DNA of 64,000 nucleotides from Kosakonia radicincitans DSM 16656 (GCF_000280495.2 NZ_CP018016.1:5580001-5644000); one strand, 5' to 3'. Counted from the stretch's first letter, positions 30,432 to 43,682 are shown. Translations and numbers: made by a program. The notes: generated by a model from the sequence alone, not told the origin.

Positions 30432-31972
30432 CCCGCCAGGAAGAAACGGAATGCCGGGTTATGCGTTTCGTCGTGGCAGTCATAACCCAGTTCATTGAGC
30501 CGGGTTTCGAAATCCGGCTCGTGATCGCCCAGTTCAAACGCCGCCAGCACGCGGCCATAATCCGTGCCATGGCTGCGATAGTGGAACAGCGAAATATTCC
30601 AGTGCGTGCCGAGCGTATGCAGGAATTTCAGCAGCGCGCCCGGTGATTCCGGGAACTCGAAGCTGTATAAACGCTCCTGCAACGGTTTCGACGGTCGTCC
30701 GCCAACCATATAGCGCACGTGCAGCTTCGCCATCTCATCGTCGGAGAGATCCACCACGCTGTAACCACCGTCATTCAGCAATGACAGGATCTCCTGGCGC
30801 TCTTCCAGACCGCGACTCAAACGCACGCCGACAAAAATGCACGCGTTTTTCGCATCGGCGAAACGGTAGTTAAATTCGGTAACAGAACGCCCGCCCAACA
30901 ACTGGCAGAACTTCAGGAAGCTGCCCTTCTCTTCCGGAATGGTCACCGCCAGCAGCGCTTCGCGTTGCTCGCCCAGCTCACAACGTTCAGAAACATAGCG
31001 TAAGCCGTGGAAATTGACGTTTGCGCCGGAGAGCACATGCGCCAGCCGCTCACCGTGAATGTTGTGTTTGGCGATATATTTCTTCATCCCCGCCAGCGCC
31101 AGCGCGCCGGATGGTTCCGCGACCGCCCGCACATCTTCGAACAGATCTTTCATCGCCGCGCAAATCGCATCGCTATCGACGGTAATGATATCGTCGAGGT
31201 ACTCCTGGCACAGACGGAAGGTTTCGTCGCCGATACGTTTAACCGCAACGCCTTCGGCAAACAATCCAACGCGGGGCAAATCGACCGGATGCCCGGCGTC
31301 CAGCGCTGCTTTCAGGCAAGCGGAATCTTCCGCTTCGACAGCAATCACTTTGATTTGCGGCATCAGTTGCTTAACCAGCACCGCGACACCCGCTGCGAGG
31401 CCGCCGCCGCCGACCGGTACAAAGATCCGGTCGATATGCGCATCCTGCTGTAACAACTCCAGCGCCAGCGTTCCCTGTCCGGCAATCACCATTGGATGAT
31501 CGAACGGCGGGACAAACGTGAACCCTTGCTGCTGCGACAGCTCAATGGCTTTGGCTTTCGCTTCATCGAAATTGGCGCCGTGCAGCAACACTTCTCCGCC
31601 AAAACCGCGTACCGCATCGACTTTGATATCGGCTGTCGCCACTGGCATCACGATCAGCGATTTGATGCCGAGGCGCGTGGAAGACATCGCCACGCCCTGC
31701 GCGTGATTGCCTGCGGATGCCGTGATTACACCATGGGATTTCTGCTCGGCGGTTAACCCGGCGATCATCGCGTAAGCACCGCGCAGTTTGAAGCTGTGCA
31801 CCGGCTGGCGATCTTCGCGTTTTACCAGAATGACGTTATCCAGACGCGAAGAGAGCTTGTCCATTTTTTGCAGCGGCGTCACCTGCGCCACTTCATAAAC
31901 CGGCGCGCGCAGCACTGCCCTCAAATATTCCGCCCCTTCGGGGGCGGCGGAGAGGGGTTGGGATTCGGCCAT
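30428..31972 (-). CDS. ilvA: threonine ammonia-lyase (biosynthetic threonine deaminase)
   Basis: 514 residues from the second of two adjacent ATGs (31972). A GGGGG ribosome site sits 7 bases upstream and the length equals E. coli IlvA; the first ATG (31975) would add one Met. PLP-dependent deamination of threonine to 2-oxobutyrate, first step to isoleucine, feedback-inhibited by isoleucine. The PLP lysine is K62 (HSFKLRGAY), with the glycine-rich loop VGGGGLAAG. Two ACT-like regulatory repeats fill about 330-514. Last gene of the ilv operon. Confidence 0.98.
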   Translation of the reverse strand: MAESQPLSAAPEGAEYLRAVLRAPVYEVAQVTPLQKMDKLSSRLDNVILVKREDRQPVHSFKLRGAYAMIAGLTAEQKSHGVITASAGNHAQGVAMSSTRLGIKSLIVMPVATADIKVDAVRGFGGEVLLHGANFDEAKAKAIELSQQQGFTFVPPFDHPMVIAGQGTLALELLQQDAHIDRIFVPVGGGGLAAGVAVLVKQLMPQIKVIAVEAEDSACLKAALDAGHPVDLPRVGLFAEGVAVKRIGDETFRLCQEYLDDIITVDSDAICAAMKDLFEDVRAVAEPSGALALAGMKKYIAKHNIHGERLAHVLSGANVNFHGLRYVSERCELGEQREALLAVTIPEEKGSFLKFCQLLGGRSVTEFNYRFADAKNACIFVGVRLSRGLEERQEILSLLNDGGYSVVDLSDDEMAKLHVRYMVGGRPSKPLQERLYSFEFPESPGALLKFLHTLGTHWNISLFHYRSHGTDYGRVLAAFELGDHEPDFETRLNELGYDCHDETHNPAFRFFLAG

Positions 31973-31974
31973 CA

Positions 31975-33825
31975 TTAACCCCCAAGTTTGGATTTATCGC
32001 GCACCGCACCCTTGTCTGCACTGGTTGCAAGACTGGCGTAAGCACGCAGCGCGAAGGAGACCTGACGTTCGCGATCCACCGGCGTCCAGGCTTTATCGCC
32101 GCGGGCTTCCTGTGCTTCACGGCGCGCCGCCAACTGCTGATCGCTGACCTGCAGTTGAATACCACGGTTCGGGATATCGATAGCGATGATATCGCCATCT
32201 TCAATCAACCCGATGTTGCCGCCGCTGGCCGCTTCCGGGGAAACGTGACCGATAGAAAGGCCGGATGTCCCGCCAGAGAAACGCCCGTCGGTGATCAGCG
32301 CACAGGCTTTACCCAGCCCCATCGACTTCAGGAAGCTGGTCGGATACAGCATCTCCTGCATGCCCGGCCCGCCTTTCGGCCCTTCATAGCGGATTACCAC
32401 AACATCGCCGGCCACCACTTTACCACCGAGAATAGCCTCAACCGCTGCATCCTGGCTTTCATATACTTTTGCCGGACCGGTGAATTTCAGGTTGCTGTCA
32501 TCCACACCTGCGGTTTTCACGATGCAGCCGTTTTCGGCAAAGTTGCCGTACAGTACGGCCAGACCACCATCTTTGCTGTATGCATGCTCCAGGGAGCGAA
32601 TACAACCTGCGGCGCGATCGTCATCCAGCGTGTCCCAGCGGCAATCCTGTGAGAAAGCCTGGGTGGTACGAATACCTGCCGGGCCAGCGCGGAACATCGT
32701 TTTCACCGCTTCGTCTTTGGTCAGCATGACATCGTACTGCTCAAGCGTTTGTGGCAGCGTCAGACCGAGCACGTTTTTCACGTCACGGTTTAACAGACCT
32801 GCGCGATCCAATTCACCCAGAATACCCAGCACGCCACCTGCACGGTGGACATCTTCCATATGGTATTTCTGCGTACTCGGCGCGACTTTACACAGTTGCG
32901 GAACTTTGCGGGAAAGCTGATCGATGTCACTCATGGTGAAATCAATTTCGGCTTCCTGCGCCGCCGCCAGCAGGTGCAGAACGGTATTGGTCGAACCGCC
33001 CATTGCGATGTCCAGCGTCATGGCGTTTTCGAACGCCGCTTTGCTGGCGATAGCGCGCGGCAGCGCCGAAGCATCGTCCTGCTCGTAATAACGTTTAGTC
33101 AGCTCAACAATGCGTTTGCCGGCATTGATAAACAACTCTTTGCGATCGGCATGGGTAGCCAGCAACGAACCGTTGCCCGGCTGCGACAGGCCCAGCGCTT
33201 CGGTCAGGCAGTTCATCGAGTTGGCGGTGAACATGCCGGAACAGGAGCCGCAGGTCGGGCATGCGGAACGTTCCACCTGTTCGCTCTGGTCATCAGAGAC
33301 TTTCGGGTCTGCACCCTGAATCATCGCATCAACCAGATCCAGCTTGATGATCTGGTTGGAGAGTTTGGTCTTCCCGGCTTCCATCGGGCCGCCGGAGACG
33401 AAAATCACCGGAATATTGAGGCGCAGGGAAGCCATCAACATCCCCGGGGTGATTTTGTCGCAGTTGGAAATACACACCATCGCATCTGCGCAGTGGGCAT
33501 TTACCATATATTCAACAGAATCAGCAATCAGCTCGCGGGAGGGCAGTGAATACAGCATGCCGCCGTGGCCCATGGCGATACCGTCATCGACGGCAATGGT
33601 GTTGAACTCTTTCGCCACGCCGCCTGCGGCTTCGATTTGCTCTGCAACCAGCTTACCAAGATCGCGCAGATGAACGTGCCCGGGCACGAACTGGGTAAAC
33701 GAGTTTACGACAGCAATAATCGGCTTGCCGAAATCGGCGTCGGTCATCCCGGTTGCGCGCCACAGCGCGCGGGCACCCGCCATATTGCGCCCGTGAGTGG
33801 TGGTGGCGGAACGGTACTTAGGCAT
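31975..33825 (-). CDS. ilvD: dihydroxy-acid dehydratase
   Basis: 616 residues, IlvD/Edd family. Dehydrates dihydroxyisovalerate and dihydroxymethylvalerate to the keto acids used by IlvE. Iron-sulfur ligands are visible as Cys122 in [11 protein letters not shown] and Cys195 in [10 protein letters not shown], with the expected early Cys region ([11 protein letters not shown]) nearby. Oxygen-sensitive [4Fe-4S] enzyme. Separated from ilvE by an ERIC element, unusual spacing within an operon. Confidence 0.98.
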   Translation of the reverse strand: MPKYRSATTTHGRNMAGARALWRATGMTDADFGKPIIAVVNSFTQFVPGHVHLRDLGKLVAEQIEAAGGVAKEFNTIAVDDGIAMGHGGMLYSLPSRELIADSVEYMVNAHCADAMVCISNCDKITPGMLMASLRLNIPVIFVSGGPMEAGKTKLSNQIIKLDLVDAMIQGADPKVSDDQSEQVERSACPTCGSCSGMFTANSMNCLTEALGLSQPGNGSLLATHADRKELFINAGKRIVELTKRYYEQDDASALPRAIASKAAFENAMTLDIAMGGSTNTVLHLLAAAQEAEIDFTMSDIDQLSRKVPQLCKVAPSTQKYHMEDVHRAGGVLGILGELDRAGLLNRDVKNVLGLTLPQTLEQYDVMLTKDEAVKTMFRAGPAGIRTTQAFSQDCRWDTLDDDRAAGCIRSLEHAYSKDGGLAVLYGNFAENGCIVKTAGVDDSNLKFTGPAKVYESQDAAVEAILGGKVVAGDVVVIRYEGPKGGPGMQEMLYPTSFLKSMGLGKACALITDGRFSGGTSGLSIGHVSPEAASGGNIGLIEDGDIIAIDIPNRGIQLQVSDQQLAARREAQEARGDKAWTPVDRERQVSFALRAYASLATSADKGAVRDKSKLGG

Positions 33826-33884
33826 GCTCTTTTACTCCCGTCTGTCTTGTAGATGGGGTGGTGCGTGCCATCCCATATTTATTT

Positions 33885-34010
33885 GATATACCCTAACTCA
33901 TTCTGGTTGCAGGAAGGCGACAAGCGAGAATCCCCAGCGGCCTACATAAGTAAGTGACTGGGGTGAACGCGTGCGGCCAACACACCTACAACCTGAAGTA
34001 TGACGGGTAT
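33885..34010. repeat. ERIC element between ilvE and ilvD
   Basis: About 126 bases with TATACCC and GGGTAT ends. The core matches the enterobacterial repetitive intergenic consensus, including GAATCCCCAG, CTACATAAGTAAGTGACTGG and TGAAGTATGACGGGTAT. It fills the gap from 60 bases before ilvD to the base next to the ilvE stop codon, so it is transcribed inside the operon mRNA, where it can fold into a long hairpin. Confidence 0.92.
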
Positions 34011-34940
34011 TTATTGGTTAACCTGATCCAACCAGCCCCACTTATCTTCCGTTTCACCGGTAAAGAGGCCAAAGAATGCTTGCTGAATACGTTTGGTGAC
34101 CGGACCGCAACGACCTTCACCAACCTGAATACCATCAACACTACGAACCGGAGTGATCTCAGCAGCGGTACCAGACATGAACACTTCATCCGCCAGGTAC
34201 AGCGATTCGCGGGACAGTACCTGCTCGCGAACTTCAATATTCAGCTCTTTCGCCAGCTTGATGATGGCATCACGGGTGATCCCCGGCAGTGCAGAAGAGG
34301 TGAACGGCGGAGTGAACAGGATGCCGTCTTTCACTTCAAACAGGTTTTCGCCCGCACCTTCAGAGATATAACCGTTCACATCCAGCGCGATACCTTCCTG
34401 ATAGCCGTGACGGCGCGCTTCGCTACCAACCAGCAGAGAGGAGAGGTAGTTACCGCCGGCTTTCGCGGCTGTCGGGATGGTATTCGGCGCAACACGGTTC
34501 CACGAAGAAACCATCGCATCGATCCCTTGATCCAGCGCTTCTGCGCCCAGGTAAGCGCCCCACGGGAACGCAGCGATAATCACGTCAGTGCTGTAGCCCG
34601 CAGGCGGGTTCACGCCCATACCAACATCGCCAACAAAGATCAGCGGACGGATATACGCGCTGGTCAGGTTGTTTTTGCGGATCACTTCGCGGCAGGCTTC
34701 CATCAGTTCATCAATGCTTTGAGAAACCGGGAAACGGTAGATTTTGGCGGAATCATGCAGACGCTGCATATGTTCACGATGGCGGAAGACTACCGGGCCT
34801 TTGTGCGAGTCGTAGCAACGGATGCCTTCAAAGACGGAGGTGCCGTAGTGCAGAGCGTGGGACATCACGTGAACTTTCGCGTCTTCCCAACGAACCATCT
34901 CGCCATTGAACCAAATGTAGTCTGCTTTTTTCGTCGTCAT
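34011..34940 (-). CDS. ilvE: branched-chain amino acid aminotransferase
   Basis: 309 residues, E. coli length. Class IV PLP aminotransferase making valine, isoleucine and leucine from their keto acids. The PLP lysine is K160 (PTAAKAGGNYLSS), with the family signature EGAGENLFEVKDG. ilvM lies 17 bases upstream. The stop codon directly abuts the ERIC element. Confidence 0.98.
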   Translation of the reverse strand: MTTKKADYIWFNGEMVRWEDAKVHVMSHALHYGTSVFEGIRCYDSHKGPVVFRHREHMQRLHDSAKIYRFPVSQSIDELMEACREVIRKNNLTSAYIRPLIFVGDVGMGVNPPAGYSTDVIIAAFPWGAYLGAEALDQGIDAMVSSWNRVAPNTIPTAAKAGGNYLSSLLVGSEARRHGYQEGIALDVNGYISEGAGENLFEVKDGILFTPPFTSSALPGITRDAIIKLAKELNIEVREQVLSRESLYLADEVFMSGTAAEITPVRSVDGIQVGEGRCGPVTKRIQQAFFGLFTGETEDKWGWLDQVNQ

Positions 34941-34957
34941 TGTTCTTCCTTTTGCGC

Positions 34958-35227
34958 TTACGCGCGGATTTGTTGTGATTGTGATGATGTGGCGCGCTGC
35001 CGGATATCAACCCGGGCAACGTCGACAAGTTTGCTCAGTTGGCTAAACAGTAATTCGACAGGCCGCGGGCTGGCAACGGTCAATTCAATATTTATGTTCT
35101 GCGCATCGCTGGCGGTTTCCATATTCATCGCGCATACCTGAAAACCCCGGTGGCGCACCACGCGCAACACGCGCTCTAACGTTTCCGGATTGAAGCGAGC
35201 CTCAACGGCGACTTGATGTTGCATCAT
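34958..35227 (-). CDS. ilvM: acetolactate synthase II small subunit
   Basis: 89 residues (two more than E. coli as I recall). A single ACT-like domain: [23 protein letters not shown] start, [21 protein letters not shown] in the middle. It stabilises and activates the IlvG catalytic subunit; isozyme II is largely insensitive to valine. Two adjacent ATGs are possible starts; the first overlaps the ilvG stop as ATGA, indicating translational coupling. Confidence 0.96.
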   Translation of the reverse strand: MMQHQVAVEARFNPETLERVLRVVRHRGFQVCAMNMETASDAQNINIELTVASPRPVELLFSQLSKLVDVARVDIRQRATSSQSQQIRA

Positions 35228-36870
35228 GATAATTTCTCCAGCATTTGTGAGTTACTGGCGCCGGGCGGCACCAATGGCCAGACATTCTCAAGTTCGTCGA
35301 TTGAGACATGAAGCAGGTATGGCCCTGAGCTCGAAAGCATGGTGTCGAGTGCCGCTTCAACCTGGTCTTTACGGGTGATACGCTGGCCCGGGATGCCAAA
35401 GGCGCTGGCCAGCGTGAGGAAATCGGGGTTATCAGTCAGGGTAGTTTCGCTATAACGCTCGTTAAAGAACAACTGCTGCCATTGTCGAACCATTCCTAAA
35501 CGCTGGTTGTCCAGCAATACCATCTTCAGCGGTAACTGTTTGCGTTTTACGGTGCCCAGTTCCTGCACATTCATCATGAAGGAACCGTCACCGGAGATAC
35601 AGATCACCGTATCCTCCGGGCGGGCGACCTGCGCGCCAACGGCAGCGGGCAGACCAAACCCCATCGTGCCTAAGCCGCTGGAGGTAATGAAATTTTCCGG
35701 ACGATCAAATTCAAGGTGTTGCGCAGCCCACATCTGGTGCTGCCCGACATCGGTCGTCACCACGCTGTTCGCTGGTTTGCGTTCGGAGAGTTGCTTTAAC
35801 AGCAGCGGCGCATAAATCGCCTCGCCGGGATGGTCATAACGCCAGGCGTGCTCGCGGCGTAAGTCTGCGGCGTATTGTCGCCACGCATCAATGGAGAGCG
35901 CCTGTTGCAACGCCGGGAGCAACGCATTCAAATCACCCTGCAACGCGACATGCGCCTGACGCAGCTTACTCATCTCCGCCGGATCGATATCCATATGAAT
36001 CACTTTTGCATACGGCGCAAAGGTATTCAGCTTGCCGGTCACGCGATCATCGAACCGTGCGCCAACAGCAACCAGCAAATCGCACTCCTGAACCGCAAAG
36101 TTAGCCGCTTTAGTACCGTGCATCCCCAGCATACCGAGGTAATAGGCATACTCTGGCGCCACTGCGCCCAGGCCTTTCAGGGTACAAACTACCGGCATCT
36201 GTGTTGCAGCCAGGAACTCACGCAGAGCGGGAACTGCCTGTGCCATGCCAACGCCGCCGCCAACATACAGCATCGGTTTTTTAGCCTGCGCGAACATTTG
36301 GCGGGCCTGGTCAACTTGATCCTGCGGGAAGGAGAGTACGTCATCAACGGTGGCGAAATAGGGCTCAAGATCGCCACTCGCCAGTTGGATGTCTTTCGGA
36401 ATATCAACCAAAACCGGGCCAGGGCGGCCAGAACTGGCGACATGGAAGGCTTCAGCCATTACGCGCGGCAGCTCTTCCAGGGATTCAACCAGGAAGCTGT
36501 GTTTGGTGCAGGCCAGCGACAAGCCCAACACATCCACTTCCTGAAAAGCGTCAGTGCCCATCAGCGGAGCCGCAACCTGGCCCGTAATCGCCACCACCGG
36601 AACTGAATCTAACAACGCATCGGCAAGGCCAGTAATCAGATTGGTAGCGCCCGGACCGGATGTCGCAATGCATACGCCTGTCTTACCCGTTGCGCGGGCA
36701 TAGCCAATAGCGGCCATCGCAGCGCCCTGCTCGTGCCGGCACAGTAGGTGTTCCACGCCGCCGTCATACAATGCATCGTAAACCGGCATGATTGCGCCAC
36801 CCGGATAGCCAAAAACCGTATCCACTTTCTGTGCCCGCAACGCATGTACTACCCACTGTGCCCCATTCAT
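35224..36870 (-). CDS. ilvG: acetolactate synthase II large subunit, intact
   Basis: 548 residues, full-length and uninterrupted, unlike the frameshifted E. coli K-12 copy. Thiamine-diphosphate enzyme condensing pyruvate with pyruvate or 2-oxobutyrate. Catalytic Glu47 lies in RHEQGAAM, the FAD-domain stretch is [12 protein letters not shown], and the ThDP/Mg motif is GDGSFMMN. With ilvM intact, the strain should keep making isoleucine in the presence of valine. It starts 2 bases after ilvX. Confidence 0.98.
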   Translation of the reverse strand: MNGAQWVVHALRAQKVDTVFGYPGGAIMPVYDALYDGGVEHLLCRHEQGAAMAAIGYARATGKTGVCIATSGPGATNLITGLADALLDSVPVVAITGQVAAPLMGTDAFQEVDVLGLSLACTKHSFLVESLEELPRVMAEAFHVASSGRPGPVLVDIPKDIQLASGDLEPYFATVDDVLSFPQDQVDQARQMFAQAKKPMLYVGGGVGMAQAVPALREFLAATQMPVVCTLKGLGAVAPEYAYYLGMLGMHGTKAANFAVQECDLLVAVGARFDDRVTGKLNTFAPYAKVIHMDIDPAEMSKLRQAHVALQGDLNALLPALQQALSIDAWRQYAADLRREHAWRYDHPGEAIYAPLLLKQLSERKPANSVVTTDVGQHQMWAAQHLEFDRPENFITSSGLGTMGFGLPAAVGAQVARPEDTVICISGDGSFMMNVQELGTVKRKQLPLKMVLLDNQRLGMVRQWQQLFFNERYSETTLTDNPDFLTLASAFGIPGQRITRKDQVEAALDTMLSSSGPYLLHVSIDELENVWPLVPPGASNSQMLEKLS

Positions 36871-36872
36871 AG

Positions 36873-36923
36873 TCAGTTCCCCGCCGTATATCGGGAGAAA
36901 CAGAATTTTGTACTACAACTCAT
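36873..36923 (-). CDS. ilvX: small protein IlvX
   Basis: 16-residue frame [16 protein letters not shown] with a GGAG ribosome site, between the ilvL attenuator and ilvG. It differs from E. coli IlvX ([16 protein letters not shown]) at few positions. No function is known; its stop lies 2 bases before the ilvG start, so it may couple translation of ilvG. Confidence 0.82.
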   Translation of the reverse strand: MSCSTKFCFSRYTAGN

Positions 36924-36952
36924 TCGCTGCTCCTCGTTTATATTTTTAAGTC

Positions 36953-36988
36953 ATAAAAAAACCCCCGGACCTTTCGGTGCGGGGGTCT
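36953..36988 (-). terminator. ilv operon attenuator
   Basis: Strong GC stem ACCCCCG.../...GCGGGGGT followed on the minus strand by a long T-run, placed after ilvL and before ilvX-ilvG. It is the terminator controlled by ribosome stalling on the ilvL peptide. Confidence 0.92.
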
Positions 36989-37009
36989 TAGTTCGTTAAG
37001 GCTTGTTTT

Positions 37010-37108
37010 TTAAGCCTTTCCTCGTCCAAGTGCAGCCCCGCACGGTGGGATAATAATCACCACCACGCTAATCACGACCAGGCTAATCACTCGTAGAAGG
37101 GCTTTCAT
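37010..37108 (-). CDS. ilvL: ilv operon leader peptide
   Basis: 32 residues, starting at 37108 (MKALLRVISLVV...), with 15 Ile, Val or Leu codons, including the runs VVV and III at 15-20. Shortage of any charged branched-chain tRNA stalls the ribosome and favours the antiterminator over the attenuator. The longer frame that contains it upstream (to 37444) is not coding. Confidence 0.95.
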   Translation of the reverse strand: MKALLRVISLVVISVVVIIIPPCGAALGRGKA

Positions 37109-37427
37109 GTTTGTTCGTTCTTGCTTCATGTTCGAAGGAATGCCTAAAGAGGTAACACAGATTTCAGACAAGACACAAGAAAAATTTATGACCACTTTAG
37201 TGCCCTCGCTCACAAGAAAGCAAAAACTCATTGTTTTATATAACAAAAATAGCGCGTGAAAATATTTCACTGGTTTCCCAACGAAATCAATAGTGCGAGC
37301 GCTCTTCCAGCGCGATGAAAACAGTGTGAACTTGCAGCAAATTACCGGGAACTTACGCGTAAATGCTCGATATCGATAATGAAAGGTAAAATCAACGAAC
37401 AGATAATAGCCATGGTAAGGAGGAACC
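37109..37427. promoter_or_regulatory. divergent control region of ilvL and comM
   Basis: 319 bases without a gene. The part next to ilvL is A/T-rich and aligns with the E. coli ilv promoter near CTCTTTAGGCATTCCTTCGAAC; the exact -35/-10 boxes are not clear to me. The comM side ends with a strong AAGGAGG ribosome site. Confidence 0.6.
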
Positions 37428-38948
37428 ATGGCATTGTCAGTCATTTATACCCGAGCGGCTCTTGGCGTTACTGCGCCATTGGTGACGGTCGAAGTGCATA
37501 TCAGCAATGGACTTCCAGGGCTGACTATTGTCGGATTACCAGAGACCACCGTCAAAGAGGCACGGGATCGGGTACGCAGCGCGATCATCAATAGTGGTTA
37601 TGATTTCCCGGCAAAGCGGATCACAATCAATCTCGCACCGGCCGATCTCCCAAAAGAAGGGGGACGATACGATTTACCCATTGCTATTGCGCTTCTGGCA
37701 GCCTCAGAGCAACTAACAGCACCGATGCTGAGTGACTACGAGTTCGTTGGTGAACTTGCCCTTACAGGCGCATTGCGTGGGGTCTCCGGCGCTATCTCTT
37801 GTGTCATGGAAGCAGTGAAAGCCAGCCGTCGCATCATTATTGCTCAGGAAAATGAAGCGGAGGCCAGCCTCGCTGAAACAGAAGATTGCCGCGTAGCCGC
37901 CCATTTGCAGGAGGTATGCGCTTTTCTGGAAGGAAAACACGCTCTCTTACCTCCATCCCCCTTTGAAGGTGTCCAGGAGTGGCACAGTGAGGATCTGAGC
38001 GATGTAATTGGACAACAACAAGGCAAACGCGCTTTAGAAATCACTGCGGCAGGAGGGCATAATTTATTGTTGATAGGGCCGCCAGGAACCGGAAAAACCA
38101 TGTTGGCCAGTAGACTGGGGGGATTATTGCCGCCACTTAATAATCAGGAAGCACTGGAAAGCGCCGCAGTGATGAGTGTATTCAACAGTAATAGCCTCAT
38201 TCGCCACTGGCGACGACGGCCATTCAGAACGCCTCATCACAGCGCTTCCCTGGCGGCGATGGTCGGGGGCGGTTCATTACCAGGACCCGGTGAGATTTCG
38301 CTGGCGCACAACGGTGTACTGTTTCTGGATGAACTACCTGAGTTTGAGCGACGTGTACTGGATGCCCTGCGCGAACCGCTGGAGTCAGGCCAGATTCACA
38401 TTTCACGGACAAGAGCAAAAATCACTTATCCTGCGCGCTTTCAGTTGATTGCGGCCATGAATCCCAGCCCAACCGGGCACTATCAGGGTAATCATAATCG
38501 CAGCACGCCTGAACAGACACTGCGGTATCTGGGGAGGTTATCAGGCCCTTTTCTCGACCGGTTTGATCTCTCGCTGGAAATACCGCTACCTGCTCCCGGT
38601 TTAATGAGCCAGCCCCAGCAGAAAGGGGAATGCAGTGAGGCCGTACGGTCACGCGTTATTCAGGCTCATGCTCGTCAGCATCAACGGCAGAAGAAGCTCA
38701 ATGCCCGGCTGGAAAGCAGCGAAACAAAACAGTTCTGCTTGCTTGCAAAAGAGGATGGCGAGTGGCTGGAGGAGACGTTAACACGGCTGGGTTTCTCCAT
38801 ACGGGCCTGGCAACGTCTGCTGAAGGTAGCAAGAACTATTGCTGATCTGGAACAACAGGATGAGATCCAACGAACGCACCTGCAAGAAGCACTAAGTTAT
38901 CGCGCAATCGACAGGTTACTCATTCATCTGCAAAATATGCTGACGTAA
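37428..38948 (+). CDS. comM: ComM-family AAA+ helicase (YifB)
   Basis: 506 residues, E. coli YifB length. An N-terminal Lon-protease-like domain (about 1-170, LGVTAPLVTVEVHISNGLPG) is followed by a Mg-chelatase-type AAA+ domain with Walker A GPPGTGKTML (about 220) and Walker B VLFLDELPEF, then a C-terminal Mg-chelatase segment. In naturally competent bacteria ComM drives branch migration during integration of incoming single-stranded DNA; the role in enterics is not established. Confidence 0.95.
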   Translation: MALSVIYTRAALGVTAPLVTVEVHISNGLPGLTIVGLPETTVKEARDRVRSAIINSGYDFPAKRITINLAPADLPKEGGRYDLPIAIALLAASEQLTAPMLSDYEFVGELALTGALRGVSGAISCVMEAVKASRRIIIAQENEAEASLAETEDCRVAAHLQEVCAFLEGKHALLPPSPFEGVQEWHSEDLSDVIGQQQGKRALEITAAGGHNLLLIGPPGTGKTMLASRLGGLLPPLNNQEALESAAVMSVFNSNSLIRHWRRRPFRTPHHSASLAAMVGGGSLPGPGEISLAHNGVLFLDELPEFERRVLDALREPLESGQIHISRTRAKITYPARFQLIAAMNPSPTGHYQGNHNRSTPEQTLRYLGRLSGPFLDRFDLSLEIPLPAPGLMSQPQQKGECSEAVRSRVIQAHARQHQRQKKLNARLESSETKQFCLLAKEDGEWLEETLTRLGFSIRAWQRLLKVARTIADLEQQDEIQRTHLQEALSYRAIDRLLIHLQNMLT

Positions 38949-38970
38949 AAAAGGGGCCTTAGGCCCCTTT
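38949..38970. terminator. bidirectional terminator between comM and maoP
   Basis: AAGGGGCC/GGCCCCTT stem flanked by A-run and T-run, between convergent comM and maoP. Confidence 0.85.
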
Positions 38971-38973
38971 CTC

Positions 38974-39312
38974 TTAATCGTCAGACTCGGTGTAATCTTC
39001 CGTGCCTTCCATCTGAGGTTTTCCACCCGATAAGGTGTGAAAACGCTTCGGTCGCTTAATACGAGCCATATACTTGAGCCAGACACGTTCTGCTTCCGTG
39101 TTGGGTTCACGTTCTCCACGGCAGACTGCGACAAACTGCGTTTCTTCTTCGGTCACTGGTTCACGTTTCCCAAGCTCCAGCTCGTTAAACGCATAACCGT
39201 GACGCTCAAGCAGTTGAGCCTCTTTGATGGTGAAATCACCGTGGCGCGAGAACCCGCGTGGATAATTTTTATTGTCGAAAAAACGATTCGTCGTCGTAAA
39301 GCTTTCCGCCAT
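38974..39312 (-). CDS. maoP: macrodomain Ori protein MaoP (YifE)
   Basis: 112 residues, DUF413 family. Start [28 protein letters not shown] and an acidic C-terminus ([11 protein letters not shown]). In E. coli MaoP organises the Ori macrodomain together with a short nearby DNA site, maoS. The maoP-hdfR spacer (39313-39430) probably holds both divergent promoters and may hold maoS, which I cannot pinpoint. Confidence 0.95.
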   Translation of the reverse strand: MAESFTTTNRFFDNKNYPRGFSRHGDFTIKEAQLLERHGYAFNELELGKREPVTEEETQFVAVCRGEREPNTEAERVWLKYMARIKRPKRFHTLSGGKPQMEGTEDYTESDD

Positions 39313-39430
39313 CCTGCACGCTCCTAATTCTTTGGCCGAGCTATTTATGGCGCGGAGTATTAGTTACGCTTGACAGAGTGTAAAACAAAACATTTAAATC
39401 ATTACGACAAATATTTTTGTGGAGAAAACC

Positions 39431-40252
39431 GTGGATACGGAATTACTAAAAACTTTCCTGGAAGTAAGCAGGACTCGTCACTTCGGCCGGGCGGCTGAAT
39501 CACTCTATCTGACACAGTCCGCAGTGAGTTTTCGTATTCGCCAGCTGGAGAACCAGCTTGGGGTTAATCTCTTTACTCGTCACCGTAATAATATCCGTCT
39601 TACAGCGGCTGGAGAGAAGCTTCTGCCTTATGCAGAGACGCTTATGAGTACGTGGCAGGCTGCGCGGAAAGAGGTTGCACATACTTCACGGCATCACCAA
39701 TTTTCTATCGGTGCCAGCGCGTCATTATGGGAATGTATGCTCAGCGACTGGCTGAGCAGACTCTATGAGCTGCAGGGAAATCTGCAATTCGAAGCACGCA
39801 TTGCACAACGTCAGTCATTAGTTAAACAGCTACATGAGCGGCAACTGGATCTGCTGATCACTACCGAAACACCGAAGATGGATGAATTCAGCAGTCAACT
39901 ATTGGGGCATTTTACGCTCGCGCTCTATTCTGCTGAGCCAGGTAAAAATAAAGCGGAACTGAATTACTTGCGACTGGAGTGGGGGGCAGATTTTCAGCAG
40001 CATGAAGCAGAGTTGATCGCCAGTGACGATGTACCCACATTAACGACCAGTTCTGCGGAAGTCGCGCATCAACAGTTGCCACAGTTAAATGGTTGTACCT
40101 GGCTACCGGTGTTGTGGGCAGAACAAAAAGAAGGATTACATCTTGTAGCGGATACCGCGACCCTTTCTCGTCCGCTTTATGCTATTTGGCTGCAGAACAG
40201 TGACAAACAGAACCAGATCAAAGATCTTTTAAAGATCAAAGTGATTGATTGA
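39431..40252 (+). CDS. hdfR: LysR-type regulator HdfR
   Basis: 273 residues from the GTG at 39431 ([20 protein letters not shown]), preceded by GGAG at the right spacing. An upstream GTG at 39419 would add four residues but overlaps that ribosome site. N-terminal LysR helix-turn-helix, then an effector domain. In E. coli it represses flhDC (flagella) and affects gltBD. The C-terminus is a few residues shorter than in E. coli. Lies beside the rRNA operon end, as in E. coli next to rrnC. Confidence 0.95.
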   Translation: MDTELLKTFLEVSRTRHFGRAAESLYLTQSAVSFRIRQLENQLGVNLFTRHRNNIRLTAAGEKLLPYAETLMSTWQAARKEVAHTSRHHQFSIGASASLWECMLSDWLSRLYELQGNLQFEARIAQRQSLVKQLHERQLDLLITTETPKMDEFSSQLLGHFTLALYSAEPGKNKAELNYLRLEWGADFQQHEAELIASDDVPTLTTSSAEVAHQQLPQLNGCTWLPVLWAEQKEGLHLVADTATLSRPLYAIWLQNSDKQNQIKDLLKIKVID

Positions 40253-40264
40253 AATATGAGGCAA

Positions 40265-40283
40265 GGATGCCAGTCTGGCATCT
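40265..40283 (+). terminator. possible hdfR terminator
   Basis: GATGCCAG/CTGGCATC hairpin followed by TTCTGT, 13 bases after the hdfR stop. The T-run is weak. Confidence 0.45.
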
Positions 40284-40312
40284 TCTGTATGAAAGGCACG
40301 AAAAAAAAGCAA

Positions 40313-40341
40313 AAAAAATCCTTAGCAAACGCTAAGGATTG
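40313..40341 (-). terminator. terminator of the rRNA operon
   Basis: Perfect AATCCTTAGC/GCTAAGGATT stem with an AAAC loop, followed on the minus strand by eight T, just after the tRNA-Trp gene. Confidence 0.92.
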
Positions 40342-40345
40342 TTTC

Positions 40346-40421
<76 letters not shown>

Positions 40422-40429
40422 AATTAGGG

Positions 40430-40506
40430 TGGCGGAACGGACGGGACTCGAACCCGCGACCCCCTGCGTGACAGGCAGGTATTCTAACCGACTGAACTAC
40501 CGCTCC
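40430..40506 (-). tRNA. aspT: tRNA-Asp (anticodon GTC)
   Basis: 77 bases with encoded CCA, starting GGAGCGGTAGTTCAGTCGG on the minus strand; anticodon loop CTGTCAC. Between 5S and tRNA-Trp. Confidence 0.97.
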
Positions 40507-40561
40507 ACCGAATTTCTTTACAACCACCGGTTTGTTGCCCCGGTCTGACCTGCTTAATTTG

Positions 40562-40681
40562 ATGCCTGGCAGTTCCCTACTCTCGCATGGGGAGACCCCA
40601 CACTACCATCGGCGCTACGGCGTTTCACTTCTGAGTTCGGCATGGGGTCAGGTGGGACCACCGCGCTAGTGCCGCCAGGCA
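40562..40681 (-). rRNA. rrf: 5S ribosomal RNA
   Basis: 120 bases on the minus strand from TGCCTGGCGGC to CTGCCAGGCAT, with the conserved GTCCCACCTGACCCCATGCC segment. Confidence 0.98.
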
Positions 40682-40775
40682 AATTCTGTTCACCGCCATG
40701 CCTCAGCGGCACACCGGTTTAATCTGTATCTCGCTGAAAAAATTCTCTCTCACGCCAAAACATCTTCGGCGTTGT

Positions 40776-43682
<2,907 letters not shown>

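Noticed and set aside
36189-36443. Check for a K-12-like frameshift in ilvG
   Set aside because: The minus-strand ilvG frame is continuous over 548 codons; other frames here are shadows.
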